In this document: piece after piece, positions 11,408-24,336 of the stretch
Position numbering within the stretch: the stretch's first letter is position 1
How the letters are laid out: each line of letters opens with the position of its first letter
Position numbers and translations under genes: made by a program
From: Ceraceosorus guamensis
Taxonomy: Eukaryota; Basidiomycota; Exobasidiomycetes; Ceraceosorales; Ceraceosoraceae
Length of the DNA stretch: 64,000 nt
NCBI RefSeq assembly: GCF_003144195.1
Contig: NW_020290040.1
Coordinates: 103,049-167,048 of the forward strand
Reading direction: 5' to 3'
Notes under the pieces: model-generated
Database searches by the model: none
Told to the model about the DNA's origin: nothing
Seen by the model: only the letters and a program-made list of their open reading frames with translations

Positions 11408-14400
11408 ACGTCTGGACTCGCTCCAAGTCTCGAAGAGACGCGGAAGCGTGAAATCGCAGACGCTGCATCTATGCTTTAGCTGCATCAGGTGCGCTATACG
11501 GTGGCGGGCAAACTTGGTTTGCCGCGGCGACCCAAGAGCAAGGCGGGTGATGGCGCTGATGACCGCGTCTCTTCTGCTGCTCCCAAGCTGGACATGCACA
11601 TTCATGCAGGACCCCAGCAACATTTGCTGCCATTCAACATCCGCCGAACCGCCGTCTCCGCTCCGCAACTGCCGTCGGTCGAGTGCATGGCAAGCGTGTC
11701 GCAAGGCAAGACAAGACCGAGATGCAGAAATGCAGCGCCACAAGATCGGACCTGCGGTGCCCACGACATTTGTGCTATTTGATTTACCAACAGCTGCTTT
11801 ACAGCCCGTTCAAGCAACGTGCAGCGCACGCGACTCGAGACGGACGAGCTTCTGGCAATCGTGGAATGAGGGTGACCTGGCTGGCGCAGCGGTAGAAGGC
11901 GCAGTTGCCACTCATCAGCGACGCCAGGACCTCCCATCTTCGATCACAGCGCACAGACACTTCCAGCAACGGCAAACTAGTTGTCTAGCTGAAACTAGCT
12001 CGAACGTAGAGGACCATCAGCAAGCATATCTTGAGCTAGCCGAGCTCAACCGCGATCAAACCGGCGCGCGCCGCCGGTCTCACTCTTGCCTGCAGGCACG
12101 AAACAATGACCGGAAAGGCAAGTGCTGTCGATTTCGTGTAGTGATGAGCCTCACTCGGCTATGCATGCTGTCAGGATGCACACGATCAAAACCACGGCAA
12201 TGGAGCGTAAGCCGGCGGTCAGTGCGGAAGGAGCCGTCAGACTGTGGGAACATGAAGAGAGGGAAAGAAGAATGGACCGAGTGGAGTAGAGCGAGTCAAA
12301 GCTTCGGGGAGAGTCCAGACTCCGATCCCCCGAGCGCACGTTCCTTCGACGCCATGAGAATATAGAGTGTGGCGCCGGCTTGCGCGTCGAGTCGCAGCTG
12401 CTCTGCGGTTCCTCTGCCATGCCAATCGCAAATGAGCCGGCTTCCGCAGCGGGAGCAAGGCGCTCGCGCGCTGCATTCGTGATTCGTGGTCACCCGCGCC
12501 GGCAGGGTTGTTCTGCAAGATCCATGCGCGATGGATGAGCTTTTCGCGCGCTCTGATGGACATGTAGGCCATCCGCTGTACAGTACGGTACCATGCTGGT
12601 GAAGTAAGCGGAGTATCAAAGATCAAAGCAAAGGCAAGCGCGTATATGGACGGGGCAACGCTGTGGAAGAAAGCAGCACTGCATGCACGAGAGAACGTGC
12701 GCTGATCAGATGCGCGTGATTGGCTCGATTCACGATCGACAACTTTCACCCGCCGCGACTCACGACTCACTCACGACTCTGCTGGTTGGGTGCGGAATGT
12801 CATTCAAGATCAGAGCAAAGCGACGCTTGCACGCGCGGTGGGGTGCCTCTTTGTTTTGGCCTCGCCGCAGATCGGGGCTGCCGCCTTTTACCATTCCCAT
12901 TCAAGATTCTATACCATTCATGATAGTTCACGTGCTGCAAGTGCCGAACAAGCTTCGCACACTTCCGCCCGCTAGGTCGCACCCAGGGCTCGTGGAGTCG
13001 CGCTCCTCAGTCACTCAAGACTCTCGTTGTTGCGCAAGTTTGGCGAGGCCTGTTCCAAATTGTTCGTCCGACGATTGGCTCTCAGGACTGCGACAGTCAC
13101 CGTTCGAATGATCAGAGGGTTCGAGCGCAAACGTCAAGTTTGGACCGCTCGCGGCATTCGGCCCCACCACTCGCGACTTTTGACTTTGGTTGCTGGGCGC
13201 CGTGGTTCTGATCCCTATGCGCTACGTCTTTGGAGAAGTCGTATCACATGCTCAGATCGGCGGTAAATGCGCACTCACGATTGCTGACGCAAACAAGCTA
13301 CAGCAGCCGCGGATCGCATCCACACGTCTAGCAGCTGAAAGCTCCACTAGATCGGGCTCCGAAGCATAAAGAGGCCGCATGGATTGAACTGAAGTGCACA
13401 CGAATTGCTCCAAAACAACCACCACTCAAGACTGTCAAAGGCCGGATCTTGCTACATAAGCGGTCGCGCAAGGTGTGCAAGATCCAAGCACATAGTCTGA
13501 GTGTCTGAAACGAGACACCGATCGAGCGACACTTATTAATTGCAAGTGTATAGCGTGGTGGACTAGCGTCGCTTTTGCAGTTCGCACATACCATCCGCGT
13601 TCAGATTCAAATCATTCACCACAGTCGTGAATGATTCACACTAATGCTGACTGCTGATTTGCTTGCAACATGCATGCAAAAGCGAGGCAGATATCGCCGG
13701 TCTGGAATCAATCTTGCATCGTCATGAATCGAGACTTGCGCTTGCTTTGCCGCCGCGCATCCAAGCTAAGAGCCGGCGGAGCTGCGGCAGTGGCAATTTG
13801 ATCGAAGAGACCCCGCTCACACGATGAGGATAGTCAGTCTCAAGTCGGAAGATGATCGAGCCTGGACCTCCATTCGCGCATCCAAGATGATTGTGTCTTT
13901 GCGCGCAACACCGTCCGTTCGAGGGCACGTGTCTCGGTCCAGCTGCTTCTCCAACTCCGCTGCTCGTGGACGTGCACATTCACATTGTCTGACAAGCTCC
14001 ACTGTGAAGGCAATTAGCTTGGGCGGAGTTGAATCAGCATCTCCAGGACCCAGCTGTCAGCTCTCCGCATCCAGAATGATCGTGATGTGAGCGGAGAATG
14101 AAAGTACGGACACGTCAGTGAAGCGGCTGTCGGTACTCTCCACACTCCAACATCATGACCGGCGTACAACGACCTCGAGTTGCTGCGCTGCAGCGCGCAT
14201 CCGTTCACTTTCCGACTGGGGGCAATCAAGCCACAAGCACTCGGGATCTGGAAGCAGGAAAGCCACAACAGTCCTAGTCAATCAATGGCACATCGGTACC
14301 GCTCCTCTATGGCGGCTCAACAGATCCCGCAAGCCACCTCTCCAAGCATTGCATTGCGAGGACCCCATACGGCTTACCGTGGAGCTTTTTTGTTTCGCTG

Positions 14401-15502
14401 GGAGGATAACTTTGATAGGCCTTTGAGCGAATTCGCATAGGCAAGTATGATGCAAACATCCGAACGTACGATTTGCAAGGCGTCGAGTGTGAGTGGAGCG
14501 TGCTCAATTGGCGCGAGACTTGACGCAGATAGCGCTTTCCAGAAGGCTTTAGTCCCTCGCTGTGTTTCTCACCATCAAAAAAAGGACCAAAATCTGCGCG
14601 CTGCCTCATGACATATCAGGACCTCGAAGCTCGGGACCTCCTCCCTCCGGCCAAGTCATCAGGCGCTGGCGCTAAGGATTTTGGATGCGCCCGACACCCA
14701 CATCAGACCTAGACGTTGCGCACAGACGTCCACGTTCCCTGCTCGCCATCCCTCTTCATACTCCGACGCGCTCGCAGCGGTCAAATGGAGTGGACCTTCT
14801 GTCGCAATCGCGATGTTCATGTCTTGCGGCCCAGGAGCGTGTGGGAAAAGGCTTCCGTCACAAAGTTCGTACCGAATTGGAAAGATACGAGCAGGTGAAA
14901 GCGGATCGCGGATGCTGACGATCTCGGAATCGGCGCATGATGCCAAGCGCGGAAGAGGTTGCCGAACGAGCGAAGGAACTCGCGCGCTTGGTTCGCACTT
15001 GACACACCAATCTTGCATCATTGCACGCGCAAAATGATCGCGCTTGGTGCTGCTTGCTCATTGGCTCACAGATCGATGGCAACAAAGTCCGCATGTCGAT
15101 ACCATCGTCATCGCCTCGCTAGACCATCCACTCCTCCGAGCGCTAGACACTACGCTACGACTCAGACGCGAGTTCAAATGACGAGAGCACGGTGCTCGCT
15201 GATACCAAGCTCAGCGGCGCTTTAGCGTGCTCCTCGATCGTCGTCGTCCAGCAAGATCGCACGTCTCGCTTTGTCGAGAGCGTCGCACCACCTTCCTGTC
15301 GGATCACGTGGCAGGAATGCCCCTCAAGATGACCGCTCGTTCAAACGAGGAGCGCCAGTGGATGGATGAACAAGCTCTGTATTCGCTTATGGAGGTTCTA
15401 CGTCGAACGCTTGTACGACTTCTGGCGGAAAAAGTTTTTTGGCGGGACAAGAACAATTGGATGTGTAGCAGACGACAAACACTTGAGCATGAGCTAGCTG
15501 GT

Positions 15503-17884
15503 TCAGTGAGCGTGATCGTGACCAGTGTGGTCCTCATCATCGGGCCAGTCCTCGAAGCCATCTGAAATGGAAGCGGCAGCGGTCGGTCAGCGTATACCGC
15601 CTTGGTCCCTGTAGCGGCGGCCACTCACCAGTAAAGATCTTCTCAAGTCTCTCCGCACGCTTGGCAAGGTCCTGTTGCGCGCTGTGACCCTTCATGATCC
15701 TCTCCCACTCTTTCCACTCTTCGTCGCTCAGCAAGCAATCATCTAGGTTTTGACGAATGAAAGCTTCCATGCCGGTTTTGCCAGTCTTGGGGTCGGATCG
15801 CATACCTTGTCCGATGAAGACGAGCTCTTCATGTAGAAAGGGCGCAGGCAAGTGTCAGCGCTCGCCTTGAACAAGGCTCGTACGTCCAGCTCACCTTGAC
15901 GACGGTCAGCCCAACGTCCTTCAAAGTCGCGTTTGATTGCGTCGACAATTTCAGGATCTTGAGGCCAGTCCTCTTCGGGCACTTCACAGCGCCATCTGCC
16001 ACCTCCGTTCAAAGTCAGCATGCATCCAGCTTGGGACCACTCGCCAAACTGCAAGACGAGTCGCTTGTCAGTATCTAGTCGACGACAATTGCAGTGAGGG
16101 TGATCTCGTGTGCTGTATGCGGCTCACCATGAGAGGCCTGGTAGCAAGCCAGATAAAGCCCTTCGATCTAAACAGATTGGCCCAGCCAGATGCTTTCTTG
16201 CTGGCAAGTCGAGCTGCGGGATTAAGTTGAGGCTGAGCTTCGCCTGCTTCATCCTCATCGTCAGAGGCGACCTCTTCATCGCCTTCTTCCACCTCGGCCT
16301 CTGACATCTCAGCATCATCGCCGATGGCCTTCTCTTCATCTTGCTCGCTCCCTTCGCCATCGTCAATGTACTCGGTCTGTATGTCAAGATCCATATCCGG
16401 GTGCGGTTCAGGAGCGGCCTGCAGCAGAGTCAGCCAGGCTTACCGGTGAAGGCCCGCGTGCTTGCAAGCAGCTCACCTGAATGACGACAAAGACCTCGCG
16501 GATCGCTTTCCACAAGCGAAGCGGATGGAAAGGACGACGAGCACGGTACACAAAGGTTCCCACGCCATACTCTTCGGTCTCTGGCTTGACGACTTCTTGC
16601 AAGCTTCGCAGCCATCCGGCCGAGGTAGCAGCTTTGGCGTAGGAGAAGCTCCCAGTATTGAGAATCTTGCTCAGGTCGATTTGGCCCTTGACAGCAGGTA
16701 TGAAAGTGGCCGTTGGATTGAGCTGGTGGACAAGGCTGCGAATGCGCTCTACCTCGGTCGGAGCGACCAAGTCTACTTTGCTGCAGATGACGACGTCGGC
16801 GAATTCGAGTTGATCCGTCATGAGATCAGAAATGCATCTGTCGTCCTCTACGATAGCCACGAGATACAATGCATGCGTCAGCAGCGCACAGTGTCCGCGA
16901 ATGCAGTCTCTTTCACGCACCCTCAGGCACCTCGCCGTTCTTGTTACGGTCGACCAGGAAGTCTGCAGTCTGGTAATCATTGAAGACGTTGCAAGCATCC
17001 ACAAGAGTGACGCAAGTATCGAGACGCGAGATTGCAGGTAGACCGCCGGCAGCAAGTATCTGTGCTACTTTGGCGTTTTGCTTGGCCGACTCCTCGTCCT
17101 CGGCCATCTCAGCTTTCAAGTCTTCGGCGGCTGCTACGTGCATCTGCGAGAATTCTTCGCTGAACTGTCGGTGAGAAGTAGCGAAATCAGAAAACGTTTC
17201 ACAGTCATACACGGGTGAACGGTCGACTCACAGTCTCTGCCACTCTGCAGGAGCGGTCGATCGCCGGAGTGCTCCATGATCAGCATCACTCCACAATGAC
17301 ACATCTCCGCCTGTCTCAACTCACTGCATAGGCTCGCTGATGCCGGTGCTTTCGATGACAAGGTAATCGACGCCACCTTCTTGTGCAAGAGCAGCCACCT
17401 CTTCCAGGAGGTCGCCGCGCAGGGTGCAGCAAATGCATCCATTCTGCATCTCTACCAATCTCTCAGTCGTCTGCTTCACCTTGGCCTGAGACAAGAGAGC
17501 TCCATCGATGTTGAGGGCGCCTGCCAAAAGTTGCAATTCGGATGCAAGTGGATCAGGGTGCCGTCAAGACGAGGGCTAGCGTGGCGACTCACCAATGTCG
17601 TTGACGATGACCGCGACGCGACCCAGACCGTGGTTGCTTGTCAGAATGTGCTGCAGCAGGGTCGTCTTGCCAGCGCCCAGGAAGCCGGACAAGAGAGTGA
17701 CGGGCAGCTTGCCGACACGCTTCGTGCGCTTGGCATTGGGTTCCACCGCATCTTCTGTGCTGGTCTTCTTGGAGATAGTGTCGACAGCTTTCGGCGCCTC
17801 AGGTGTACGGACAGACGTCGCTGTCGCTTTGGTATTGATGGGCAGTGGCGTAGGACCCGAAAGCAGGTCGACTGAAGGAGCCAT
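15503..17884 (-). CDS. CobW/COG0523 GTPase, putative metallochaperone
   Basis: G3E-family GTPase of the kind that delivers zinc or other metals to client proteins. Nine exons, 605 residues, in frame: 17884-17593, 17520-17325, 17244-17232 (13 bases), 17164-16921, 16847-16477, 16418-16128, 16048-15895, 15826-15629, 15561-15503. Walker [10 protein letters not shown] lies near residues 64-72. The metal-binding NGCICC (CxCC) motif and ESTGISEP follow in exon 2, and SKVD serves as the base-recognition motif. The CobW C-terminal domain is split by an acidic insert of about 45 residues and contains [12 protein letters not shown]. The protein ends in a histidine-rich tail, HTGHDHAH, a likely metal ligand. 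The N-terminal CPELVP motif that defines ZNG1, the methionine-aminopeptidase zinc chaperone, is absent, so I do not call it ZNG1. Confidence 0.9.
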
Positions 17885-19568
17885 GTTGATATGAAGCTGG
17901 CTCGATGATCGGCTATGCGGGGAGGTGAAGATGCGGATGATGTTGTGGTTGGTAAAGAAGGTGCAAGACCTTTCAACTTTTCTTTCGAGCCGAGTGTGGA
18001 ATCATTGGCTGCATTCGCTGCCCATTCGAAAAGGAAAATTTGGTGGCCTTGGGCTCGCAATAGCATGACAGCTGCTTTCGTGCCGTTACTGCGGCAGTCT
18101 CACTACAAAGACAGGTCAGAAGCTGAGCCGTGAGCTCCAGACAGACAGCTCTGGTGCCGTTACACATTATCATTTTGGCGAACGGCCACAGCCAATGGTG
18201 TGTCTGGTCGGCATTTAGTGCTCCATAAGCGGTGTCTTGCTCTTCCCTGTCGCTGCTGGCGTCCGCGGAAGCATGGCATCCGGCTCGGACGTCCCCGCCC
18301 AACCAAGAGACTTTGACAGTGAAGAGTCTCTGCGAAGGTGAGGATTGTGCCCGCTTGCAGCTTTGGCTTGATCAATCTCACATACCAGCGCCCAATGAGC
18401 TTGAGCCCGTTTCGCAGCTGCCCATGCAGCTGTGCGCACGATCGACCGACCAAGCCCAGCAGGCATGATGTATACAGGTGATCTTGAGGACCTCATCGGT
18501 GATGCTCCGCGACTGGCTTCGCCACGCATATAGATAACGCGTTGCGTCGGTCCTGCGCTGGGTTGCTGCTGCTGCTGTGCGCATGTCTGCGCCTCGAACA
18601 ACCGATGAGGTAGCGGCGATGTAGGTGGGCCGCGGAAGCTTTGGGATCAGCTGTAGGCTGCTCATCTGTGCATGCTCAGCAGAAGAGCAGCCAATTGTAT
18701 AGGTAGCGCATCCTTGATGTGGCTCTCACACATCTCGCGGTCTCTGGCATTTTCGACTGCGTCACTTTGAAACGCGCTCTGTCTGTGGCACGAGAAGCAT
18801 CAGTGAGCGCAAGACCGCGTGACCAATCCGACGCACATGACGCGTTGCAGCTAGCTAGCTAGCTGCGCTGCAATCGTGAATGAAGCATCAGCAATCGCTG
18901 CAGGACAAGGGTTAATCAAGTTGCAATTCGAGTGCGCACAGATGTCCGCCACAACCGATGATGTCCTCTCTCGCTCAGCACTTGTCTGCACCCTGCCGAC
19001 GCAACTTTCTGCTCAAGTGAAATTCACAATTTCACATCTCACCGCCTTGCAGCAACTCTGCTGCCCTATCCAGCACTTGATGTTTGATGGCCACAACATC
19101 TCGACAGAGTAATAGATTGGAGGTCTCTTGCGTTTCATACGTGGGGGCCGAATTTGCTCATCTGCATCGCTTCTCTGCCTGTGCAGGGGCGCGGCTGCTT
19201 TGAGCATGCGGACCATGATCCAATTAAGAGATGATCAGCTGAGCAAGCTGTGCTTATCCAGCAGACCAGCACGCCCTCAAAGCAAGGCCCATAAGTGGAG
19301 GAGTGCAAAGTCTCACCGCCGAATCCGCAAAGAATACAGACGAGGTGATGGTGTTGCACAGCGTATCTTAAGTGACTAGATGGTGACAAAGTAAGGTGCT
19401 AGGGTTGTGCTGCACGAGGTCTCGCGAAAGTTGCGTAGCCGAAATAGTTGACGTGACTCTGCGAGCAACCTCGCTCGCGGTCGCGCGATCTCCTGGCACA
19501 ATCGTCGAGATGCTGCCTTTTGCCATAAACGAGAATCTGTATACAGCACATTGACTTCCTGCTCGATT
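17885..19568. other. Intergenic spacer CobW / PAN2
   Basis: Promoter of the CobW gene and 3' UTR of PAN2. A (CTAG)n run lies at 18850-18863 and an ATCGTGAAT word at 18873-18881. A 128-codon minus frame (18601-18215) has no recognisable features and is not called. Confidence 0.45.
18850..18863. repeat. (AGCT)n short tandem repeat
   Basis: About three and a half tandem AGCT/CTAG units, self-complementary, intergenic. Confidence 0.8.
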
Positions 19569-22500
19569 TCAGCCCAAATCGGGCCAAGCTTGTGATGGTG
19601 CGGTGATCGGCACAAGCATTTCGGAACCTGTCGGAATCTGCGTTGGCAAGCTGTGCGTCGATGTATTGGAATTGGAAGGCTGCACCGGAGGTTTCCAATT
19701 CTGACGCACACGCAACAAAAGAATGTGGCACATCAGCGCGGTCCACGAAAGAGAGAAAGAGGAACGCGGCAGCACAGAAACTGGGGCTCAGCACAAACTC
19801 ACCACTCTGCGTCCTTCCTCGTATAGGTCTTCCATCACGTCGTCTAGCCTACCATCGCGCTTGAAGTTCTCGTACAGACGGTACAGCCTCAGGGCGGCCA
19901 GAGCATCTTCGATCGAGTCGTGACCTTCGACTGCACCGCTCCCAGCTTCCAGTCCTTGCTCGCTATTCTTGGCAGACGAACCTTGAATGTCTTGCTTGAG
20001 CAAGAACCAGCTCAAAAAGCGAAGACTCAACTTGCGTGGATGAGCTGCGCTGTGATACAAGTCGACTGTGTCTATCACCTGATGCTCCGGCACATGAATA
20101 TCTTTGGCCAAGCAGTCCCGCATAGCGTCAGCGACTGACCTGACATTTGCTGCCGAGAGGATAGGCGAACTCACTGATGATACGGAAATCCTTTTTGAGC
20201 CCGTGTCCAATAAAGACGCAGCCGAGCTCCACTAACAATCGAAGCTTCTTGTAGGCCATTTTGAGCGGGACGAGCGTGTGCTTGGAGGACTCGGGCGTGA
20301 GATCGCCATCTATTCCAGTCGACGTGATGCTAGTCAGCAAGCCGGAAGACATCAGCAGCTAGGCCGCGGTGGCGACTTACGCAAGATGCCCGAAAATTGA
20401 GTGAGATAATCCACAACGGGCTCCCGAGTATGAATATGCTCGTCGATAAAAGGAGTGCCTTCCTTTGGCCCTTCGCCTCGGAGCACGGACACACGCGCCA
20501 GTGTCAGGCGACTAGGACGGATGACGGAGCGAGTGCCATCGGAGCGCACTTCGAGCTCCTCCTGCGATGTGATGTGATTCGGTGCGATGACGATGAGAGT
20601 GACCGCACATCAGCAGCTTACAACTTCCATGAGAGCCTTCTCGTTGCGTAGCTACGCACCATACTCAGGGCCACGAATTCTGCATCGATGGCGACTAGGG
20701 TCCCGGGCTTGGGCAGCTCTTCGACCCTCAAAATTTCGTGCCGAACACGATTTGGGTCGCGTCGCCTGTCAAGCACACGACAAAACGATCATGTCAGCGG
20801 CAATGCACCAGCGTACGTTGAACAAAAAGCCTCACCAAGCTATGTTGGTGTCCTGAAGGAGTGAAGTAGTATCCAGCGAGCGGGGAAGTGCGAGGCTCGC
20901 TTCCAGTGTTGGGACGTCGACGCGCTCCAACCAGACGATGGCGGGTATCTGTAAAGCATACAATCTCGCGAGGTCAGCTCCACCTCCAGCGTCAGCGCAA
21001 TAAAATTACTCCGACTGCTTACCTTCCAAATCGCTGGAAAGCCGAGCGCTTCGGCTTGGGAGATGCCGCGCACAAGAAAGTCATTGAAGAGGTACCAATC
21101 GTGCGTGATGGATTTGCCCTTCTGCGCAGATCCCTCCAACGATTGAGCGTTTGCATCACTCTCAGTCGGCTCAGCCTTTGCCGAATCTGCCCGTCGCTCC
21201 GCTCCGTCTGCACTTCCGCTCGATGATCTTTGCTCCTTAGGAATCCGCACAATACAACACAGATGCGGCGCTTCTTTCTCCGCCTGTATTTGCACGACGA
21301 TAGACCTCGTGGTATACAGTGCCACGCCGCCCTCTTCTTTGGCTTCCAGCATTGCGTGTTCGTCCCAGATACCCCAGATGCGCACGTCCTTAGTCCGAAC
21401 ATCAACAGCGACGTATGGGGGCAAGAACGTTTGGCGATTAATGCCAGAGCTACTTGTGGAAGAGGTACTTTGCATGATACCGCTCGGACCGATGCCGTCG
21501 ATCCAGTAGGCCAGTTGCTCAGCCGTATGGACGTTGACGTTGATGCTCAGTGCTTTGGGCAAGTCTTCATGCGCAGGAAGTTCTCGAAGTGAACGTATGA
21601 TGCTGTTCGATGTGTGGCAATGCCGACACAGCGCTTTTGACATGGTCTCACGCAGCAACGATACCTTCAAGATCGACGCAAAATCGCTAGGCGGTGGAAG
21701 CTCATTGGACATGGCCTACGTCAACAAGGTGATGCACAAGTCTGATCAGCACATGTTCGAGTTGGCACGTGTCGCGCAAACACGCACCTTCCTTGGGTAA
21801 ACCAAGTCTACCACACTGCTATTGGCTTCCCTGTCCGACGAAAAGCCGCACGTGGAGCAGACGTTGCGCGTTCTGACCGCGCTCCTGAAGAGCGCCGAGA
21901 CGGGATTAGCGCGCCTACTTTGCTGACCAGGCGAGGGTCTCTCTGCATGTCTTGCAGCCTCTTGCGAGACTGCGTCTAGGACAAATCGGTTAAAGGTCTG
22001 TATGAGGTTGCTGTAAGCGGTGTCCGCATGTGGCGAGTCTTCCTTGTCCATCAATCCCAAAGAGATGGCTGGACGGCCACAAACCCTCCAAAAGAAATCA
22101 GCAAACGCTCCAGCAATTGGATAGAATGGCGCTGCTCACCTCTTTCATTGTTCCCCAAAGCTCTGAAGAAGTTCGTCGCTTGGCAGTTCTGGCCCTTGGC
22201 AGTGTCTAGACTTCTGAACAAGAATCCAGCCTCGCAGAGCAGACAAGTCTCGACGCTGCAAGTCGCCTGCGTTTCGTGCGCAGAATTGAGACAGTGCTGC
22301 TCTGCAAGTTTTCGAAAAGGCAAGAGATAGTGCAAGGATTGCAAGTAGGCGTTCGAGTAGGAATTCTGAATATGTGTTTCCAATCCAGAGAATGGTGTCT
22401 TGTTGTAGAAATCGAAATCAAAGTCTTCAATTCCAAATTTGCTGTACTGGATGGTCTTGACGCCATAGTAAGATGGCATTCCTCTGGTCTCTTCTTTCGA

Positions 22501-24336
22501 AGTGGCAAATTCAGCCCCCGGGCTAAGAGGAGTGTCGGGAGTCTGCGAGTCCGCAGCATTCGTCTTTGCTCTAGCCTGCTCCTTCTCCCTTTCAGATCTG
22601 AACAGCGGCATGCCTATCCTCCGTCTTTCGGCCGGATCAGATCTCGACCCGCCCGCCAGTCCTGCAGCTTTCAGTGCGTCTCCCTTCGCAGTTCCGCCTG
22701 GGCCTTGACCGGATATTTGATTCCTCTTGCCGCGCAAGTGACGAGGAAGTGGAGCGTAGGCTACTCCGTCCACAGTGCGCATGGTGGATAACACCTGCGG
22801 GTCTATCTTTGTTGGCGGGTTGAACAGTGGCGAGGCAGATGAGCTGTAGTGGTTGTAGTCGAGTACCGACAAGAGAGTCTCGGTGTAGTGTGGCATGCCG
22901 ATACTTGACAGGGGACTGACACGAGCACAATAGGGCGTGAGCGTGACCGCACACGTGCCAACACTACAAGGGCTGCCATGTACTTACGTCTCGATGCTCC
23001 ACTGGATGGGCTGCAGCATTTCGGGCACGTCGGCCATCTCGGGTGGACTGGCGATGTGCGGTGCGAATCTCAATCCAGCACTGGTGGGATCGGTGCCGGG
23101 GGGTACATTTGCCCACAACCGTATGCTACCGTCACCCTCACCAAAGGCCATGTAGTCCGAGCTGGCAGAGACGGCCATGGAAGACAGGTAGCTATTGGTA
23201 GCGACTTGGTAGTATTGCGCGCTTCCAGCATTGTTCACATCTACTACTTGCAATTGTCCACCTGGAGATGCGGCCATAACTGTGCTGCTCAACTTGGGAT
23301 GGATTGCCAAGAGCGCAGGTCCGCCTGGCGCTGAGAACGGCAACGGGGACAAGGCTCGCAGTGACCTTACATCGTGCACCTTGACGTACGGCTCGGGTAC
23401 AGGATGTCCAAGTCTGTCAAGAAGGGCAGCAGAGCCATGCACGTCAGCGCGGCACCACCTGCTACTGGGACACTTGACTAAGCTGAGTCCTGTTGCGCTG
23501 CCATGCTTGGCTCACCTGACTGTCCAGCCAGCGCTCCAGACGTAGTTGCCTTCTGCCTGCACCTCGATGAGGCCACCAGGATGAGCATGCAAGCGATGCT
23601 CCACATTCAAGCTCCTCGGATCTCTGAGCTGCACCTGTCCATTGGAAGTACCGCAAGCCAACAACCTGTTCGTCCTTCGCACATGGGAAAGTGGCGCATC
23701 GGAAGTGCCTCGACGAACGACGCCTCCTACGCTCGAGTTGAGGACGAGGATAGAATCGGCGCTGGAAGGATCTGGTTGAGGAACGGCGTGGGATCCGCAC
23801 ACTATCAAGTCGGATGATGACAAGACGGGCGAGAAGCAGATGGAGGAGAGTTTCAAGGATTGGTTGTTCGCCCTTGAGGTTTGCGAAGCCCGAGTCATGA
23901 TTACATTCATCAGCTTTGGCGTCTTTGTGACTACGCATCCGCTCTCTGTTAGGCACAGCATCTGCTGGGCTACGCTCTCATCGACCATCCTTTGACCCAA
24001 GCGAGCACACACTCACCCAATCAGCTCGTTCCACCTACAGAGTCCTCTCCTATTCTGCGCTCTCACGCTCCCATCTCCCACCGAGTACACGCATCTCTCA
24101 TCCAGCACGATTCCCCTGACCGTTTCCTGCGGATGAATCCTACTATCTTTCGTCTTTGTGCCATGAGCCAAAGCAGAGGTGTATCGATTCAAAGAAGGTC
24201 CATAATGAGCCAAAAGATTTCCGGTCGATGTGCCGGAAAAGAGGAGGTCGGAGAATGGATCGAATGCGAGGGAAGTGATGGGAATGCCTAGACTGGTGGG
24301 CGACGCTAAGATGTGTTGCGTCTCCGCCCAAGACAT
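19569..24336 (-). CDS. PAN2: PAN2, catalytic subunit of the PAN2-PAN3 deadenylase
   Basis: Poly(A)-specific 3' exonuclease that trims mRNA tails in the cytoplasm together with PAN3. The N-terminal WD40 propeller runs over 24336 to about 23000 (for example [19 protein letters not shown]). A linker with [12 protein letters not shown] follows, then a ubiquitin-hydrolase-like domain (about 22500-20800) whose Cys box reads [14 protein letters not shown], so the catalytic Cys is missing as in all PAN2. The DEDD exonuclease comes last: Asp and Glu in TLVAIDAEF, Asp in LKKDFRII, Asp in [14 protein letters not shown]. The end is set by an intron at 19802-19701 that joins EEGRRV to NWKPP, the usual PAN2 terminus, with the stop at 19569. 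Other clear introns are 23515-23414 and one just before IGMPHY. The join between exon 1 (ending near 24016) and the next coding stretch (about 23975) is not resolved. PAN3 is not in this window. Confidence 0.93.

Larger units (their letters stand above)
10853..15502. other. 4.6-kb gene-poor region
   Basis: No recognisable gene, transposon or RNA. It contains a 305-codon open frame (11448-12365, +) and overlapping antisense frames of about 200 codons. Their translations are Arg/Ser/Cys-rich, with no domain and no visible intron logic. Simple repeats are present, plus several copies of the TCGTGA-type intergenic word (near 12475 and 13624). A hidden lncRNA or orphan gene cannot be excluded. Confidence 0.4.

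Noticed and set aside
11448-12365. 305-codon plus-strand frame as a gene
   Set aside because: Arg/Ser/Cys-rich translation without domains, signal peptide or splice pattern, overlapped by similar-looking antisense frames. Kept only as an observation.
15503-17884. Naming the CobW GTPase ZNG1
   Set aside because: The defining N-terminal CPELVP motif is not present in the reconstructed protein.
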